A stretch of 64,000 nt of DNA from Tigriopus japonicus. Taxonomy: Eukaryota; Arthropoda; Copepoda; Harpacticoida; Harpacticidae. Under the pieces are notes generated by a model. It saw only the letters and a list, made by a program, of their open reading frames with translations. It did not search any database and was not told the DNA's origin. Both the position numbers and the translations under genes were made by a program. Of this stretch, positions 52,215 to 64,000 are shown piece after piece (position 1 is the first letter of the stretch; each line of letters opens with the position of its first letter). The stretch spans positions 317,109 to 381,108 of the forward strand of contig JAAGOF010000323.1 of NCBI GenBank assembly GCA_010645155.1, written 5' to 3'.

Positions 52215-55200
52215 TTAGTTCTTGCGACTGTGGCAACACATTCGCCAATATTTTTCCACAAAGGCCAAAAGTGTGCCAATGATCAAGCCGAAAGTAAGGA
52301 CTAGGAAAATGCCTCCTACGTTCATAAGGTTCAGTTCGCTCACATTTGACGATTCCACATCTTCCTGGAATACGCAAAAAATAAACGTGTTACTGTCCAT
52401 GTCCCAATGAACATACGATTAAATTTTCACGGTGTTAAAATCTGTTCATGGAGGTTCAACTTTCGTATTTGATAATTTCAAGAACAGTTATGGTTGGAAT
52501 CCAAGTTGGATATTATAATTTTTTAGTTCACCAGCAATATTATTATTCTATCGAAAGCTATTCTTAACAGTTTTGGATGCAAGACCAAACCTTCATACAG
52601 CCTCTTTTTGCAATTTGCAGTGCTTCTTCATCCTGAATAAGATTAATTAATGCAAGCCCCTCCAACACGATTAATTCCCTCTCTTGTTATTTGTGTTTTA
52701 TTAGAGTCCTTTTGTTGGTCAAACAAGTCTAGTGCTGTACTGATTAAGCTCTTTTGAATAGGCAACTTTATCTTCCCAAAACAGGTGTTGGATCTGATTT
52801 TCCCGAGGATTAACCGTTCCAAATGTCCATATAACTTGTGACAAGAGAGTGGAATTGAGTTGATAAAAACTCGTTAGTGGGCTTCAGACCATGATGCTCT
52901 AGCATAATTTCTGCCTGTGTTTCCTAGCTATTTTTCATCTTATTTTTTATCTATTTTTCATCCAGGATCGATTTGAAGGATTATCCCGTCCAATAGGCAT
53001 CCTTTCCCACACGGGATATTCTGGTTTTCTTTAAATTTTTAATTTCATTATTACAAAATGTTCTGCTTCTTCTTTTAGGTTTTTCTTTGACTAGTGTGCC
53101 TTCCCCTAAAAAGCAAGAAAAGATAATGTTTGAAGCACTTTGTTTTAATTTGGTACGTTTCTCAGACGAAAAATACTTGTTTTTCTTTTCTGAACAAAAA
53201 TATTTTTGGTCCCGCTTAAGCTCGATTGTGTTTGGGCCAGTTCTTTCAGCTGAAAGAAAATACAGCTTTTTTTCAATTGAATTTTGATAAAAAAAAAATA
53301 TCAAAAACGTTTTACAACCAAAAATTTAGTTAGAAATTGTTAAATCTTTGCCTACTTAGCATTTCGGGTTCTAAAATTTTCAAAGTAAAGTACCGATGCG
53401 ATTCGAACAAATTTTTGCCCTTGTTCAACTTTTTGTGTCAAAAAGTTAAACAAAGACTGACTTCCATAGAACAAAGAGACACAAACGCCTATGTAAAAAA
53501 CGGCGACACTTATCGCATCACTAATAAAGTAAAGTGATTGTATGACCCACTCGAGCATCATTTTGAGCAGAATTACTACTTCTTAAACGAGGTAAAAACA
53601 TTGTTAAAGTTTTGTTGGCAATCTCTATTTGTAGCATAAATATCTTTTTTTAAATACGCAATGAAATGACCAAGGACAGCAGTTGCCATTGTTATTGCTT
53701 TTTGAACCCAAAAAGTAAAATTTGATTATATTTTCTAAAAGGCAAATGATATTTCAAATTAAACTCCATTTTGCTGAAATTTTCCTACCCTCACTGTAAG
53801 AGCGTAATTGAATATTTGAAGACTTCTTGTGTTGAGATGGCAATCTAAAAATCAATCTTTATCCTGAAAGCCCCATGATGAAGTCAAAACTTAATGTAAG
53901 GAATAATGAATTTAAAAAATCGTCAGAGACCAACTGAAATATGGCATTATTGATCAAAATAGTATGACTTTGCTACATGCAAAATTTCTAATACATCGTG
54001 AACTTTCATCCTGCAAACAACTCGGATTTAAACAAGCTCTAATTTTAAAGATGTCAAGTTAATCTCTCCGTGCGATTTCAGGCACCAAATGTCACTAAAG
54101 ATTGGATAGCCTTTCAGATATCATGGCGTCAAGTTTCATCCCTACGTACATTGGCCAAGAATAGCTCATTCGAGTTGATAATCAGACTGATTTCAAGGAA
54201 GGCTATTTTGCCTTCAAACGTTTTGATCGTGGTGTCCTAATGAGACGCCTTTCACACGCAAGAGCCTTTTGTTGGAAACCTCTATTTGTAACAAAAATAT
54301 CGGTTAAGTTATTGGTCCTTGAAGTCAATTCGTAATAAATGCATAATCAAGAGATTAATCCAATGAAATTATCAACGCCTTGTTATACACGTTCTTGCAA
54401 AGACGGGCGAGTATTCTGAAGAAACCTTTTAGGAAAAAGTGTTGCCATATTGGTCCTTGTCCAGGTTTTTGGGTCAAAGCTTACCGTAACCAGACTTGTG
54501 GAAAAATAAGTAACATAAACTTCGCGTCAATAATGACCAACTCAAAAATATCAGTTCCAGTAGCAGTAGCAATTAAATACCAAAGAGTATTAATGGTTCA
54601 TCTATCCCAATATCGTTCGTTTGGCTCACTCCCCACTATGCAACAGAGTTCGACGCATGTCATGTGATTTGCTACTGGATTAGTGTAATCAAATTATTTT
54701 AACTAGGGATCCTAGGGCCAAGATGGCTAGGGACGAGCCAGAGTCGAGACTAACCCACAAAAAACTGAAGTGAAATGCTCGCCCATAATTCGCATTCTTC
54801 GTTTTGACCTGTAATCGAAACAAGAACTCTTCCCTCACGTAGCAAGCTTCAACTATGAAACGTCCTAGCCTAGTTCTGATCCATCCCTAGCTAGTTTGGC
54901 CTCCAAATACTCAGGTGAATTCATCCGACTGCACTCATCCAGGGTTGCCAGGTCCTGGAAAAGCCTCTCGGCCACTTTTGCTCTGAAATTTGGTCACTTT
55001 CGGCCACTTTTTTGATGCCTTTGACCACTTTCGCCCACTAAATGAAATGTCATTTCTCACCAATAAATGGCGTTTTCACGCAAAATTCAAACTAAATTTT
55101 CTATTTTTCCAAAAAGCTCCAAAATTCTTGAACATTTTCAACTATTCACTGTTTGACTACAAAAACTTTCCGGAACCTTAAATTTTGAGAATAGTGTGGT

Positions 55201-58200
55201 ATCGCAATAACGCAATGCCCAATCCCCTTATTGAACAATTGGCGGAGCCCATTAGACAACATTCCATAAAATCATTGTATCAAATTTAAACACAAATACC
55301 CAAACACAAAAAGGATTGTTTTCAGAAAAAGAGAACCAAAAAGAGTTATTTATCATGTGCTATTTTATTGGAGTTTGACCAGGCCATTTTTAGCACTAAA
55401 CCATTCATTGACGAATAGGAAGGGCACTTAGCTGAAACCAAAATTTTCTCCCAAGAGAAGGTTTAAATAAAAGTGAAAGTGGAGAATATTTCAATAAACA
55501 AAAACAAATACTTAAAGAATTTCGGATTTTGAAAGGTAGGAAAGTAAAGAACTAATATTCCAAAGATTGAATTATTGGAATTGACTATGAGTAACTGACT
55601 GGTCTCTAAATATTGGGTTAAATAGCTTTTTAAGAGATGTTATAATTAATAGGTTTTTAGATATTAATCTGGACCTAACCTTTACAATACAACAAAAGCA
55701 AAGTTGCTTCCCACGCAAAAATGGACAAAAAATAAGCCCTGATTGCACGTGCTTTCAAATACATTTTGTGAAGAAACTCGTGTTGATATAAAACATACTA
55801 AATGTTTCATTTCCAAGCAATGAAACGTCTCTCACAAGAAAGTACTGATTTAATGATATAATAAATCTTGATCGTTTCTTATCTGATGTGGAACATTCCA
55901 TCAGACTTTCAATGCATCATCATCAATAACCAAGCTCTCGCAATAGTGGTGATAACGTGAGAATAAGAGTGGATACAAAATGGAGATGATCGTAACAAAA
56001 CCTTCATTTTCCGTCGCTACTTCATAACGTGTAACGTCGTATGTACTGCTTTTTATGTAAATGAATGATTTTAATGGTCCCCAAGAGAATAATTCAAATT
56101 TTACCGCTGTGGCTTTTAAAAACTGTGCGGATCCTCATTAATCTACTTTGGAAATGCCTGCATACGTTTTCCTCATCAATCATCACGAATGAACTGGGCC
56201 CATTCATTCTGATCATTGTTGTCAAAGAGGTTCAAAAAATTAAACATAGTTGGTTTAAAAGCTCATAAGCTTTTATGATTTCTTAGCATAATTTCGTAAG
56301 ATTCTTTTTTCTTTCTTTTTGACATTGAAGGATTCTTGCCCTTGATCGTTTCAATGATCGAAATTTCTAACCAAAACGCACCCAAAAATGAATGTTACCT
56401 GACAAGCTCCACCTCCCCGCTCCTTTTTCCACCATTTTTCTTTCAGATCCCGGATCACTCCCTCTTCATTTAGTTTGATGATGGCATCACTCAAGCTAGC
56501 CCTTAAGGGAGAACCTGGATAAAAAAGTATTCAAATGAAGTCGGTTTGAAATGCAGATCTTTAGTTCATTTGGGTATCGAATCCGTAGTTTGAACTAGAT
56601 TGATTTCGAAGTAAAGGTCGGATGTTAAGTGCACTTAATATTGAAGAGCTCGAGTTATTGTAAGTGTACTCTTCGATGATTAGCTCTTTATAGCGTAGTA
56701 TATTCGAGGAATGTTATAATACTCAAGCCATTTGAATTCGTATAGGAAACTACGGCTTACATTTACAATTATGACCCTATTGGCTCTTCACACGTAACAA
56801 AACCAACCGTAATTTTTTCCCAATCTATCGGAACAGTTTGAGCTATCTCCTTCAAAGTCTGATAGATGTAAGGATTTACAGTACCGTGAGGTAACGCAAT
56901 TCCATAGCTCTTTGAGTCCAAGAGTCCACCAATTTGTTGGAGTTGACAGTTTCTCTCAACGATATACTCGATCGAGGTGGACTCCATAAAATATGCATAG
57001 GCACCATCTTCTTGAAGGACCTTTTCCACTCCTTCTTTGTTGCCAGCCATCATGACCTCGTCCTTGTGTCGTTCCATGGTTCGCCACATCTTTGAATACA
57101 TCGCATTGTTGGAATTCTAAAACGGATGTCAAATGAATCATTCACCATTAATAAGCTTCATGTTTCAAATTGCAAGTGAAGATTTCAAAAAAGTTTGCCG
57201 TCTTGAAGCAACTTGACATTTACGACAATTCAAAAGGCAAAAACCTTTGGCGGAAAATCCAAGAATAAGATATGAAGATGTGAGTTTGTCCTAAGTATCT
57301 GAAATTTGTTTTCATGAGGGCCTGTGTTTCATTGGAATTCTGTATATTACAACTGAACTAAAGCAGGGATAACCTATATAATAGTATAAATACTGGATAC
57401 GAACTCGCGGAATTTCCTAGCTCGCAACCTCACACGGATGAGGCCGAGAGTTCGTAAGTAAACAAGAAGTACAAACGGCCATGTTGGGAGTGGAAAATCA
57501 AACGGAAATCGACCAAGAGTCCTAAAGATAGTGCGCTAATCGGGGTTTTCTGTGTTTCAAGCCGGTCCAGCCAAGTCCTAGCCTTGGTAAAGGTCAACCC
57601 CACGCCCCAAAATCAGTCTGATGTGGGTGTTTCGAAGACATTAAGTTCAGCCAAGAACGAGTTAATGAAATAGTGAATGAATGAATGACCACATCATGGA
57701 GTGCGAATGAACCCCCCACAAGGTGTCTTTTCTACAAGATGACGATCAAAGTGATCAAATGAAGTCTGATGATGACTAGGTTACCGGCTACAACCTTCGG
57801 AAGTGATAGACCTAACTACAGCAAAAAGAACGAATATGGACCAGAATCTGAGCCCAAATTCCTCTTTTGCGCAAAAGGATTAAGAAGAAACTTTCCCACG
57901 GACCAAAACGGGGAGTTTCTTTATGCTCATCCATTGAACAACTTAAGAATATCTTACCATTCCTTGAATTATCAACAACAAAATAGCGGGGTTTTCCGAG
58001 CTTATCTATTATCCGATTTGAACGTCTTATTAATATCTTTGAACTTACAGTTGAACCCATCCATGTGTTATCCTGAACTTAACTAACACATGCCAAACTT
58101 TGTATGAAATCAAGTTTGTTTTAGGTTGTGTCACCTTGGCATTGTTCTGTAAATGATGGTCCATCCTCAAATTTCTTTTATTATATGGTTGTGTCTTTTA

Positions 58201-61200
58201 GTTCAGGATAATTCAAGGACAGGTAAGATATTCTTAGGTTATTCAAGTTGTCTAATGGATGAGCGTGATAAAAATCCCCGTTTTGATCCGGAGGAGAGTT
58301 TGTGGGGTAAATTTGGTTCCTTTCCAAGAGGAATCTGCGTTCGCATTAAGGTCCACATGGAACAAAGAAAGAAGAAGTCCTCAGTGTCAAGAATTCGATC
58401 AAATGAAGAACAAATTAAGATGACTTCGAAACATATCAGGTGTGGCTACTAGCAATAGATGGGCTCAATATTTTGATTTGCCTTTTGACTCAGTCAGCCC
58501 AAATTGGTGATCTGACAGTCTAACCCGGATTACATGGACCCTCTCAAAGTCTTGAGAATGAAATGCTCCAACAAGATTGAATTGTGTGGATTTTTTGACT
58601 CAATTTGATTGGTTATTCCTGGACAAAGGGATCTAAGAACTAAGAAGATCAATGAAACCCTATCAAGCACGTAGAGCCTATCCCTGCAATGAAAAGACAT
58701 GATCCTCTGGTCCTGAAGGACCCTTAGCCCCAGTCCTGCGTGGTCCTGACCTTCTTGAGCCCCAAGACTTGAAACATTTTCAATCAAATCCACAATCCAG
58801 GATTTAATCCTCATGTTTTTCACTTATTTTGTCTCAAGGACGTCGTGATTGCCTTTGTTCCAATTCCAATCAGGATCAGATGGCTGATCTGATCCAGAAC
58901 CGTCAAAAGTGCCATTCAATAGTTATAGCCAACAACATCTCCGACTTGGACTCCATCTTGTTTCAAAATGAGACTATTCTCATTCCTTCATTTTCCTATA
59001 GAAATGGTTCCTGCGTCGTGGAGGTGCTGATGAGGATGGGAGAGGAGTAACCCTCCAGATATCACCACAGATACTTCTATTTAGCATTGTTTCACAAAAG
59101 TTGGACTATTGGGTGAAGCAAGATTCCATCTATGTATTTTCCTGATTGTTAAGAGGACTAAAATCCTTTGGAGAGCTGAATGTCAAAAGTTCATGAGACG
59201 AGTAAAAGGAGTGCTGGGACCTCTAAAATCAAGGTAAAGAACAATTAGTCAATAAATATTAACACAAAAAGTTAACCTGAATGGTTTCAAGATGCATGTT
59301 CAACAGTTTTACTCGTTAATAAGGAATAAATGACATTGTGTCAAAATATGGCCTCGGCCTCATACCATTTTTTCAAAAATCGGAGTTCGTGTCCACCCCT
59401 TTCAGGGGTTCCTGACTAAAGCATCAAAGTAAGTGGATTGAAAAAGCTTTTTCAATGAATGTCAATCCTAGCATTTGCACCTACCAGAAAAACCATTTTG
59501 AAACAAGATACGTGTATATGATTCCCTATGTTAAAAAGGAAGTTTTCCATAAGTCTGTGTCGGAAAGGTTTTCATGTCAAAAAGTTATCACCAGAAATTT
59601 TTGAGGACTGCTAAAGACAAAACCAAAACCAAAAGCAAAATACGAGTACAATACAAACGGTGAAAATGCAGAACTTACTTCGCCGTTTCTTTTTCTAATA
59701 AGATTTCAAAAGGAAAAAAATGTGCTCTTCAAAATTTTAAGTCTTGAATGGGTCTCTTTCCGTTTTCGGTAACTTCGCCGAACTCAAAGTTCTGGCCGAA
59801 ATTTCGGCGATCAGTCTATCACCATTTGAAGAAAACAATCCCTAGCCAAGCTTGGTAAAAGTGTCGTTACTTATGTCATTCATAACATGAAGTCTAAATG
59901 AGCTGAACATTTTAGGAGTGAATTTATGATATGTGCAAAAAATGCAAACATAAAAATGTCACTACCAAGGAACCGCTTCGAAATCTCCGGTAAAATTACA
60001 CATAAGAAGTTAATATTAACATAGTTCCTAAATTCCATGAAAAGCCTTTGATTTGAGAAAAGAACTTGCTAGGTTATCAAAAAAACTTGAAAGCTAACCT
60101 TAAAGAAAGCCGCAGTTGATCCTGTGGCCACACAACCGTACAAAATCTTGGTTTGGCTAGCAAGATCCGCTGCTGATGAAATGGCTACTTCCATCCGTTC
60201 CACCGTCCTGTAATCAAAACAGTAAAAAAAACAATGTTAAAATTAAAACAAAAAAGAGGGGTCGTGGTGTTGTGGCACCAACAATCCGAAAAAAATATAA
60301 AAATGCCATGCGTGCAAGGACCAAAACCTCGTGAACCTTCTATGAGAAACTTGTTTTACCCTAATCTTTCTCGAAACCTTTCGGAGAACCCTACAATGTT
60401 TGGGATGGTGGAAAAGGGTTTGCAGTGCAGATATTGGTTGGCTGACCAAAGCCAATAAATACAAAGTTGGAAATAAAAAAGCGATAAAAGTACTAAAAAT
60501 TTTGCAACACCAAATTTTAATCCCAATTGTGCATGTTGGCTTAATTGAAAAAACCAACCAAAATTAATTACAAAGCACATGTTTGACGACTCCCTTCACA
60601 ATCCTTGGCCGACCAGGTCTTGGTTTATTCTAGAGCCCTTGGCCGGCCTTGTGGCAGGACCACCAGTGCTTGACTGTACTCAGCAAGACCTTGAGACTCT
60701 TGGCAATGGAGTTCTGTGTCATTCCACCTTCTATCATGCCGAAAACCCTTCCTTTCAGGCCATTTTCAGTGGCTGACACCATTTTCTTGAAGCCTCAAAA
60801 CTAGGTTGGTTTGCTAGTGGCGTGGAAATTGAGATATTCTACTAGAAGGGTACCATCTAGCCACGTTGTGAGACTGGAACGAGCCTTGGGAGTGTTGGGC
60901 AAAGGCACCTATGGTCTTTGTTTTGACCACTAACTCAGCTCACAGTAGCTGCAGAGCAAAGTGGCAGTTTTGAAATGGGGTCACGACTTTTCTGTCACAG
61001 TGTATACGCTTCTGAGCACCACTTTCTTGATGAAAACATGACTTCATGCTGGTGTATCAGAAGTGACATGGGGAAAAGATTATTGTCGCAATTGTTTGAC
61101 CTTTGATGGGCGTAATGTGGTATTCTCCAATTTGGAATATCATAAAGTTCTAATAACAGAATTTGCATTCTCATCCACATTCACAAATATTGGAAAAGTT

Positions 61201-62109
61201 TCTTACCTAACGGGTCTCACAAATTATTGCAGAAAGCAAAATTGTTGTTAGAAAGCCCATCCGCATCAGCTAAGTGCATTTTGGTGAGTTAGCTAGATTC
61301 AACTGCAACTCTTATTAGACTGGCAAATACATTTTATCAGGCTACTTGTGGGGAAAATTGGTTCTGGTTTAGAAAAAATCCAAAGCTTTAACTATCTGCA
61401 AATTTCCGTAAAAAATTACGTCTATAAATTGTATTTGGATTTAGTAGTACGCACTGATACAAACGAACAGAAACCTCCAACATAAGATGTCAGTCGAAGA
61501 GGTCTTCTTTAAAGATCAGTACATCGATACATGAATGAAATCATTCAGAGGTCAAAATATGATACTTTACTGTCCAAATAGACTCACAAAAAGGCCGCCA
61601 GATTTGCCGTGTAAGAGGAGATCATAATAAGAGTGAAGAACCACCAAACGCTGGCCACAAATCGTCCAGATATTGCTCTGAGGAAAGAAAAAGTCCATTT
61701 CGTTATAAAACAAAACCCCACAGATCTCTCTTGGGAATCGTCAGCTACTAAATAAATGAGAACCTCGGTAAGAAATCACATCCTTGCTGTACCCACGACG
61801 CCACCGAAAACCATAAACAATGTCGAAAACTTGAAAAAGGTGTCTGTCCGTCATTTTCTGGCCGGAGTTCCTCCGTCTCGTAAGGAGAGACCCTGAAACA
61901 AAATCAAGTCGATATCTTTTATCTTTATGCATTGATCCATGAAAATGTGGATGCTTTTATGTGCACTTGCCTGGCAATGATGTACATGGAGAGTGAAACC
62001 ATCAATCCGCCCAGAATCATGAGCAGCCAGACGTTCAGAGAGAGCGGTGCGAGGAATCCAAAAATGTTGACGGATTTCGAGGGCGCCTTCACGTACAGAA
62101 GGCTTATGC
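52215..62109 (-). CDS. Kainate-type ionotropic glutamate receptor, 3' part
   Basis: Seven exons on the minus strand (62109-61971, 61892-61764, 61677-61588, 60207-60099, 57116-56885, 56514-56399, 52364-52215) join in phase and give the last 320 residues. They hold M1 ([20 protein letters not shown]), the pore loop with [11 protein letters not shown] (Gln at the Q/R site), M3 with [15 protein letters not shown], and the S2 lobe with ATGSTAAFF, the ligand-contact [12 protein letters not shown] and [14 protein letters not shown]. The KEKWWKK block, M4 ([20 protein letters not shown]) and a tail ending CCHSRKN follow. It is a glutamate-gated cation channel of the synapse, closest to arthropod kainate/GluRII-type subunits. 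The amino-terminal domain and S1, with the ligand-binding Arg, lie beyond the right edge. The SPYEW motif reads SPYET here. The first intron shown uses a GC donor. Confidence 0.93.
57830..58360. repeat. Inverted duplication with protein-like arms
   Basis: The arm at 58204-58360 (+) and the arm at about 57974-57830 (read on minus) are diverged copies facing each other across about 230 bp. Translated, they give [20 protein letters not shown] and [20 protein letters not shown], with shared PRF and ES further on. Similarity at protein level suggests decay of a coding repeat. The family is unknown. It lies in a receptor intron. Confidence 0.5.
60583..61002 (-). mobile_element. Tc1-like transposon remnant
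   Basis: Reading leftward from a TA dinucleotide (61003-61004), the end CACTGTGACAGAAAAGTCGT is typical of Tc1/mariner inverted repeats. An ATG at 60782 opens [20 protein letters not shown] and continues as an HTH domain ([20 protein letters not shown]). A stop follows at codon 51 (60632-60630), then KPRPGRPR, the usual linker after the HTH. The catalytic part and the other inverted repeat are absent. It is a dead fragment in a receptor intron. Confidence 0.7.
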
Positions 62110-62479
62110 CTGGATGAATGAAATAAAGGACGGATAAGGCCGATGAAAGTGTCAGTTCCATAAATGTGTTGGAAGCAATCGAGTGTGGGGTGTTTCAGTG
62201 ACGGGTGATTTACACAATATACATTGGTAGATTTAGAAAGTGAGAGCCTTTAGAGGTTTACTTTTTGACGTTTTAAGGTATTGTATGATGTTAAATGGAC
62301 TCCAAATATTTGACATTTTTTTGAGTGATAAGACTTTTCTAGGCCCTTGTTATTTATAAAACAGGGGATTAATTAACATTCTAACTCCTTTCTGTCGTTG
62401 CGATGTAATATACCTTATTTTCAGTCGCGAATCTTTGAATGAAAGACGTTTTTCCTCACAAAAATGTCCCAAATCGTCG

Positions 62480-63142
62480 GATTAGAACAATGAGAAATGC
62501 AGGGGGAGGTTTGAGTGATCTCTTCAAAAATCTTATCGCGGGCGGATGAAAGAAGAGAAAAGGCTTGTTTGGCAACATTGGGTGGCTCGTGAGAATTTGG
62601 GCAGTTTAAGGGTTTTCGCAATTTACAGACCGCCCTTGCGAATTAGATGCCATGAAAAATGTCGAATTGCAAGTTTGAACACCTTTGGTTAGGATTTTGG
62701 AAAAAAATGCACACTTTATTTGCTCGTTCTTGCACGAGAAAATTCTCAACAAAAGGCCACTTTTTTGGGTAAGTACAAGTGTAAGTGATGTTATAAGCAC
62801 TGATTTGTATTGGAAAGCTCCAAAACCATCACGGTATCAAACAAAATGCCGTTTTTTGTACGTGTTTCTCTTCAATATCAAAGGTCTTTTTTAAGTGCTT
62901 GCCATTTTTTAATCAATAGAATAATTTTGCAAATTCTTACAAAACCGAGCGTCAAAATGACAAAACTTGCAATTCGACATTTTTTGTAGCATCTAAGTCA
63001 TAAGGGCGGTCTGTAAAACGCGAAAACCCTTGCACTGACCAAAATCTTACATTGACGAACAAGCCTTTTCTCTTTTTTCATCCGCCCGCGATAAGATTTT
63101 TGAAGAGATCACTTAAACCTCCCCCTGCATGCCTCATTAGAC
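62480..63142. mobile_element. Foldback element with ~180-bp inverted arms
   Basis: The left arm (62480-62675) and right arm (62961-63142) are inverted copies. Shared landmarks in order are GCAGGGGGAGGTTT, GTGATCTCTTCAAAAATCTT, ATCGCGGGCGGATGAAA, AGAGAAAAGGCTTGTT, AGGGTTTTCGC, TTACAGACCGCCCTT and AATGTCGAATTGCAAGTTT. A central region of about 285 bp is unique. There is no open frame. It resembles a foldback or long-arm MITE. I could not define target-site duplications. Confidence 0.75.
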
Positions 63143-63774
63143 AAGTGACTCGCCTTTAATGATTAGTCATTTCAAACCTAGTAGATCTACCTCAAGTAAT
63201 TATCTTACATTTTCTTTGTCCTTGTTCCGATTACCGTAACGACTTGGTCATATGTTGACGACAATTGAAGCCTTTTTATTCCAGCAATGTTTGAAACAAA
63301 GCACTGTGTTTGGTGTATTTAGGATTTTAAACAAAACTAACATTCGCTTCACCTAGATGGCTCTTACATGATTTAGCATGTCCTTAACACATCCTACTAG
63401 GATGCCCTCTCTTGTTCTCAAAATGAACAACTCCGCCGTCAGAGCAAGCCTTCTTAACGAAGCAAAGTTGAGCTTCATCAAAGAGAAAAATGACAATCAG
63501 CGCCATCTTGAGAAAGAAACATTTATGGGTACTTCTGGTAAATATTTAGCCTCAAATTGTGATTACTCAGTGTGACTTTTTACTTTTTGAACACAACAAT
63601 ATCGTAGATGAGCTCCAAAAGACTCGAAATATGAAGAGAAATCCGTTTTAGGATGAAAGCTGCACTTTTGGTAACAAATCAAAGTTGAGGATAGATCTGA
63701 AATCAAGGGACTTAGCCCCTGATTTGGCTCCATCTAGTGGCTATTTTTGTAACCTTCAATTAACATTCTTCATA

Positions 63775-63880
63775 GGGTCCTTTAAGCAACAGTTGACTAG
63801 AAGGTTACAATACATATTGGAAGGTATTACAAGATTACTATTACAAGCCCCAAAACTCCACCCTGACATCAAATTTAGGA
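63775..63880. repeat. Dispersed repeat, copy 2
   Basis: Second copy of the repeat at 51373. It has GGGTCCTTTAAGCAACAGTT, GACTAGAAGGTTACAATACA and CACCCTGACATCAAAT in the same order and orientation, with scattered changes and a short insertion. Confidence 0.55.
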
Positions 63881-64000
63881 CCTGCTTTTGAAGGCACTGG
63901 ACACACTAGCTAAATAATTTTGTGTCACAAACTTTGAGGCTTCTTCTCTTTTTTTCTTTTTCCTTCGTTTCGCTTAAATGACTTTTCTTGAGGAACGTCA

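Larger units (their letters stand above)
62110..64000. other. Probable intron of the glutamate receptor gene
   Basis: The M1 exon begins with a clear acceptor at 62110-62111, so the S1 and amino-terminal exons must lie at higher coordinates. None is visible before 64000. The interval holds a foldback element (62480-63142) and a dispersed repeat (63775-63880). Confidence 0.65.

Noticed and set aside
54730..54895. Possible short inverted-repeat element with CTAGGGA-type ends
   Set aside because: The ends match only partly and the flanking 8-mers differ, so no target-site duplication supports it.
54943..55040. CAGGGTTGCCAGG followed by repeated GGCCACTTTT motifs, like one end of a DNA transposon
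   Set aside because: I could not find the opposite end or a duplication.
58829..59050. Open frame of 73 codons on the plus strand
   Set aside because: It reads plausibly but has no recognised domain, sits inside an intron of a gene on the other strand, and has no splice partner.
59750..59860. GCCGAAATTTCGGC palindrome near CAATCCCTAG, another transposon-end candidate
   Set aside because: Single end only, with no matching partner seen.

Overview
This is nuclear DNA from an animal, almost certainly an arthropod and possibly a crustacean such as a copepod. The evidence is spliced genes with 60-90 nt GT-AG introns, a class III POU gene of the ventral veins lacking/drifter type, a kainate-type glutamate receptor, a SWEET sugar transporter, and tRNA-derived and hAT-like repeats. 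The copepod guess is inference; nothing here fixes the species. Gene models were built by hand from conserved peptides, splice signals and matching intron phases.

Left part (1-15.9 kb). No gene is recognisable in 1-7.28 kb, which holds a possible inverted-repeat element with AGTATACT motifs (5292-6975). A FAM151/menorin gene (7280-8689, +, five exons) is followed within 190 bp by a small two-exon gene for an unrecognised single-pass membrane protein (8879-9388, +). After a gap comes the POU class III gene (12843-15121, +, two exons) with a poly(A) signal at 15851.

Middle part (15.1-40.5 kb). About 25 kb with no gene I can support. Simple repeats, one hairpin and one unidentified coding-like fragment near 25.5-25.8 kb are all I see. 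Next to a developmental transcription factor this may be cis-regulatory territory (inference).

Right part (40.5-64 kb). Four genes lie head-to-tail on the minus strand. In order of transcription they are a kainate-type ionotropic glutamate receptor (3' half only, running off the right edge), MIX23/CCDC58, a fukutin-related LicD-family protein, and an intronless SWEET transporter. The last three are tightly spaced. By eye this part is more AT-rich, and its introns are full of mobile-element remains: two non-autonomous hAT-like elements with 8-bp target-site duplications, two tRNA-derived SINE copies, a Tc1-like transposase remnant, two inverted-repeat structures and a further dispersed repeat.

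The genes have unrelated roles (mitochondrial import, glycan synthesis, sugar transport, synaptic transmission, development), so their adjacency does not show a pathway. I found no convincing new multi-gene system. The best leads are the GC-AG intron in the receptor gene, the altered LicD-family motif, the orphan membrane protein and the mobile elements.
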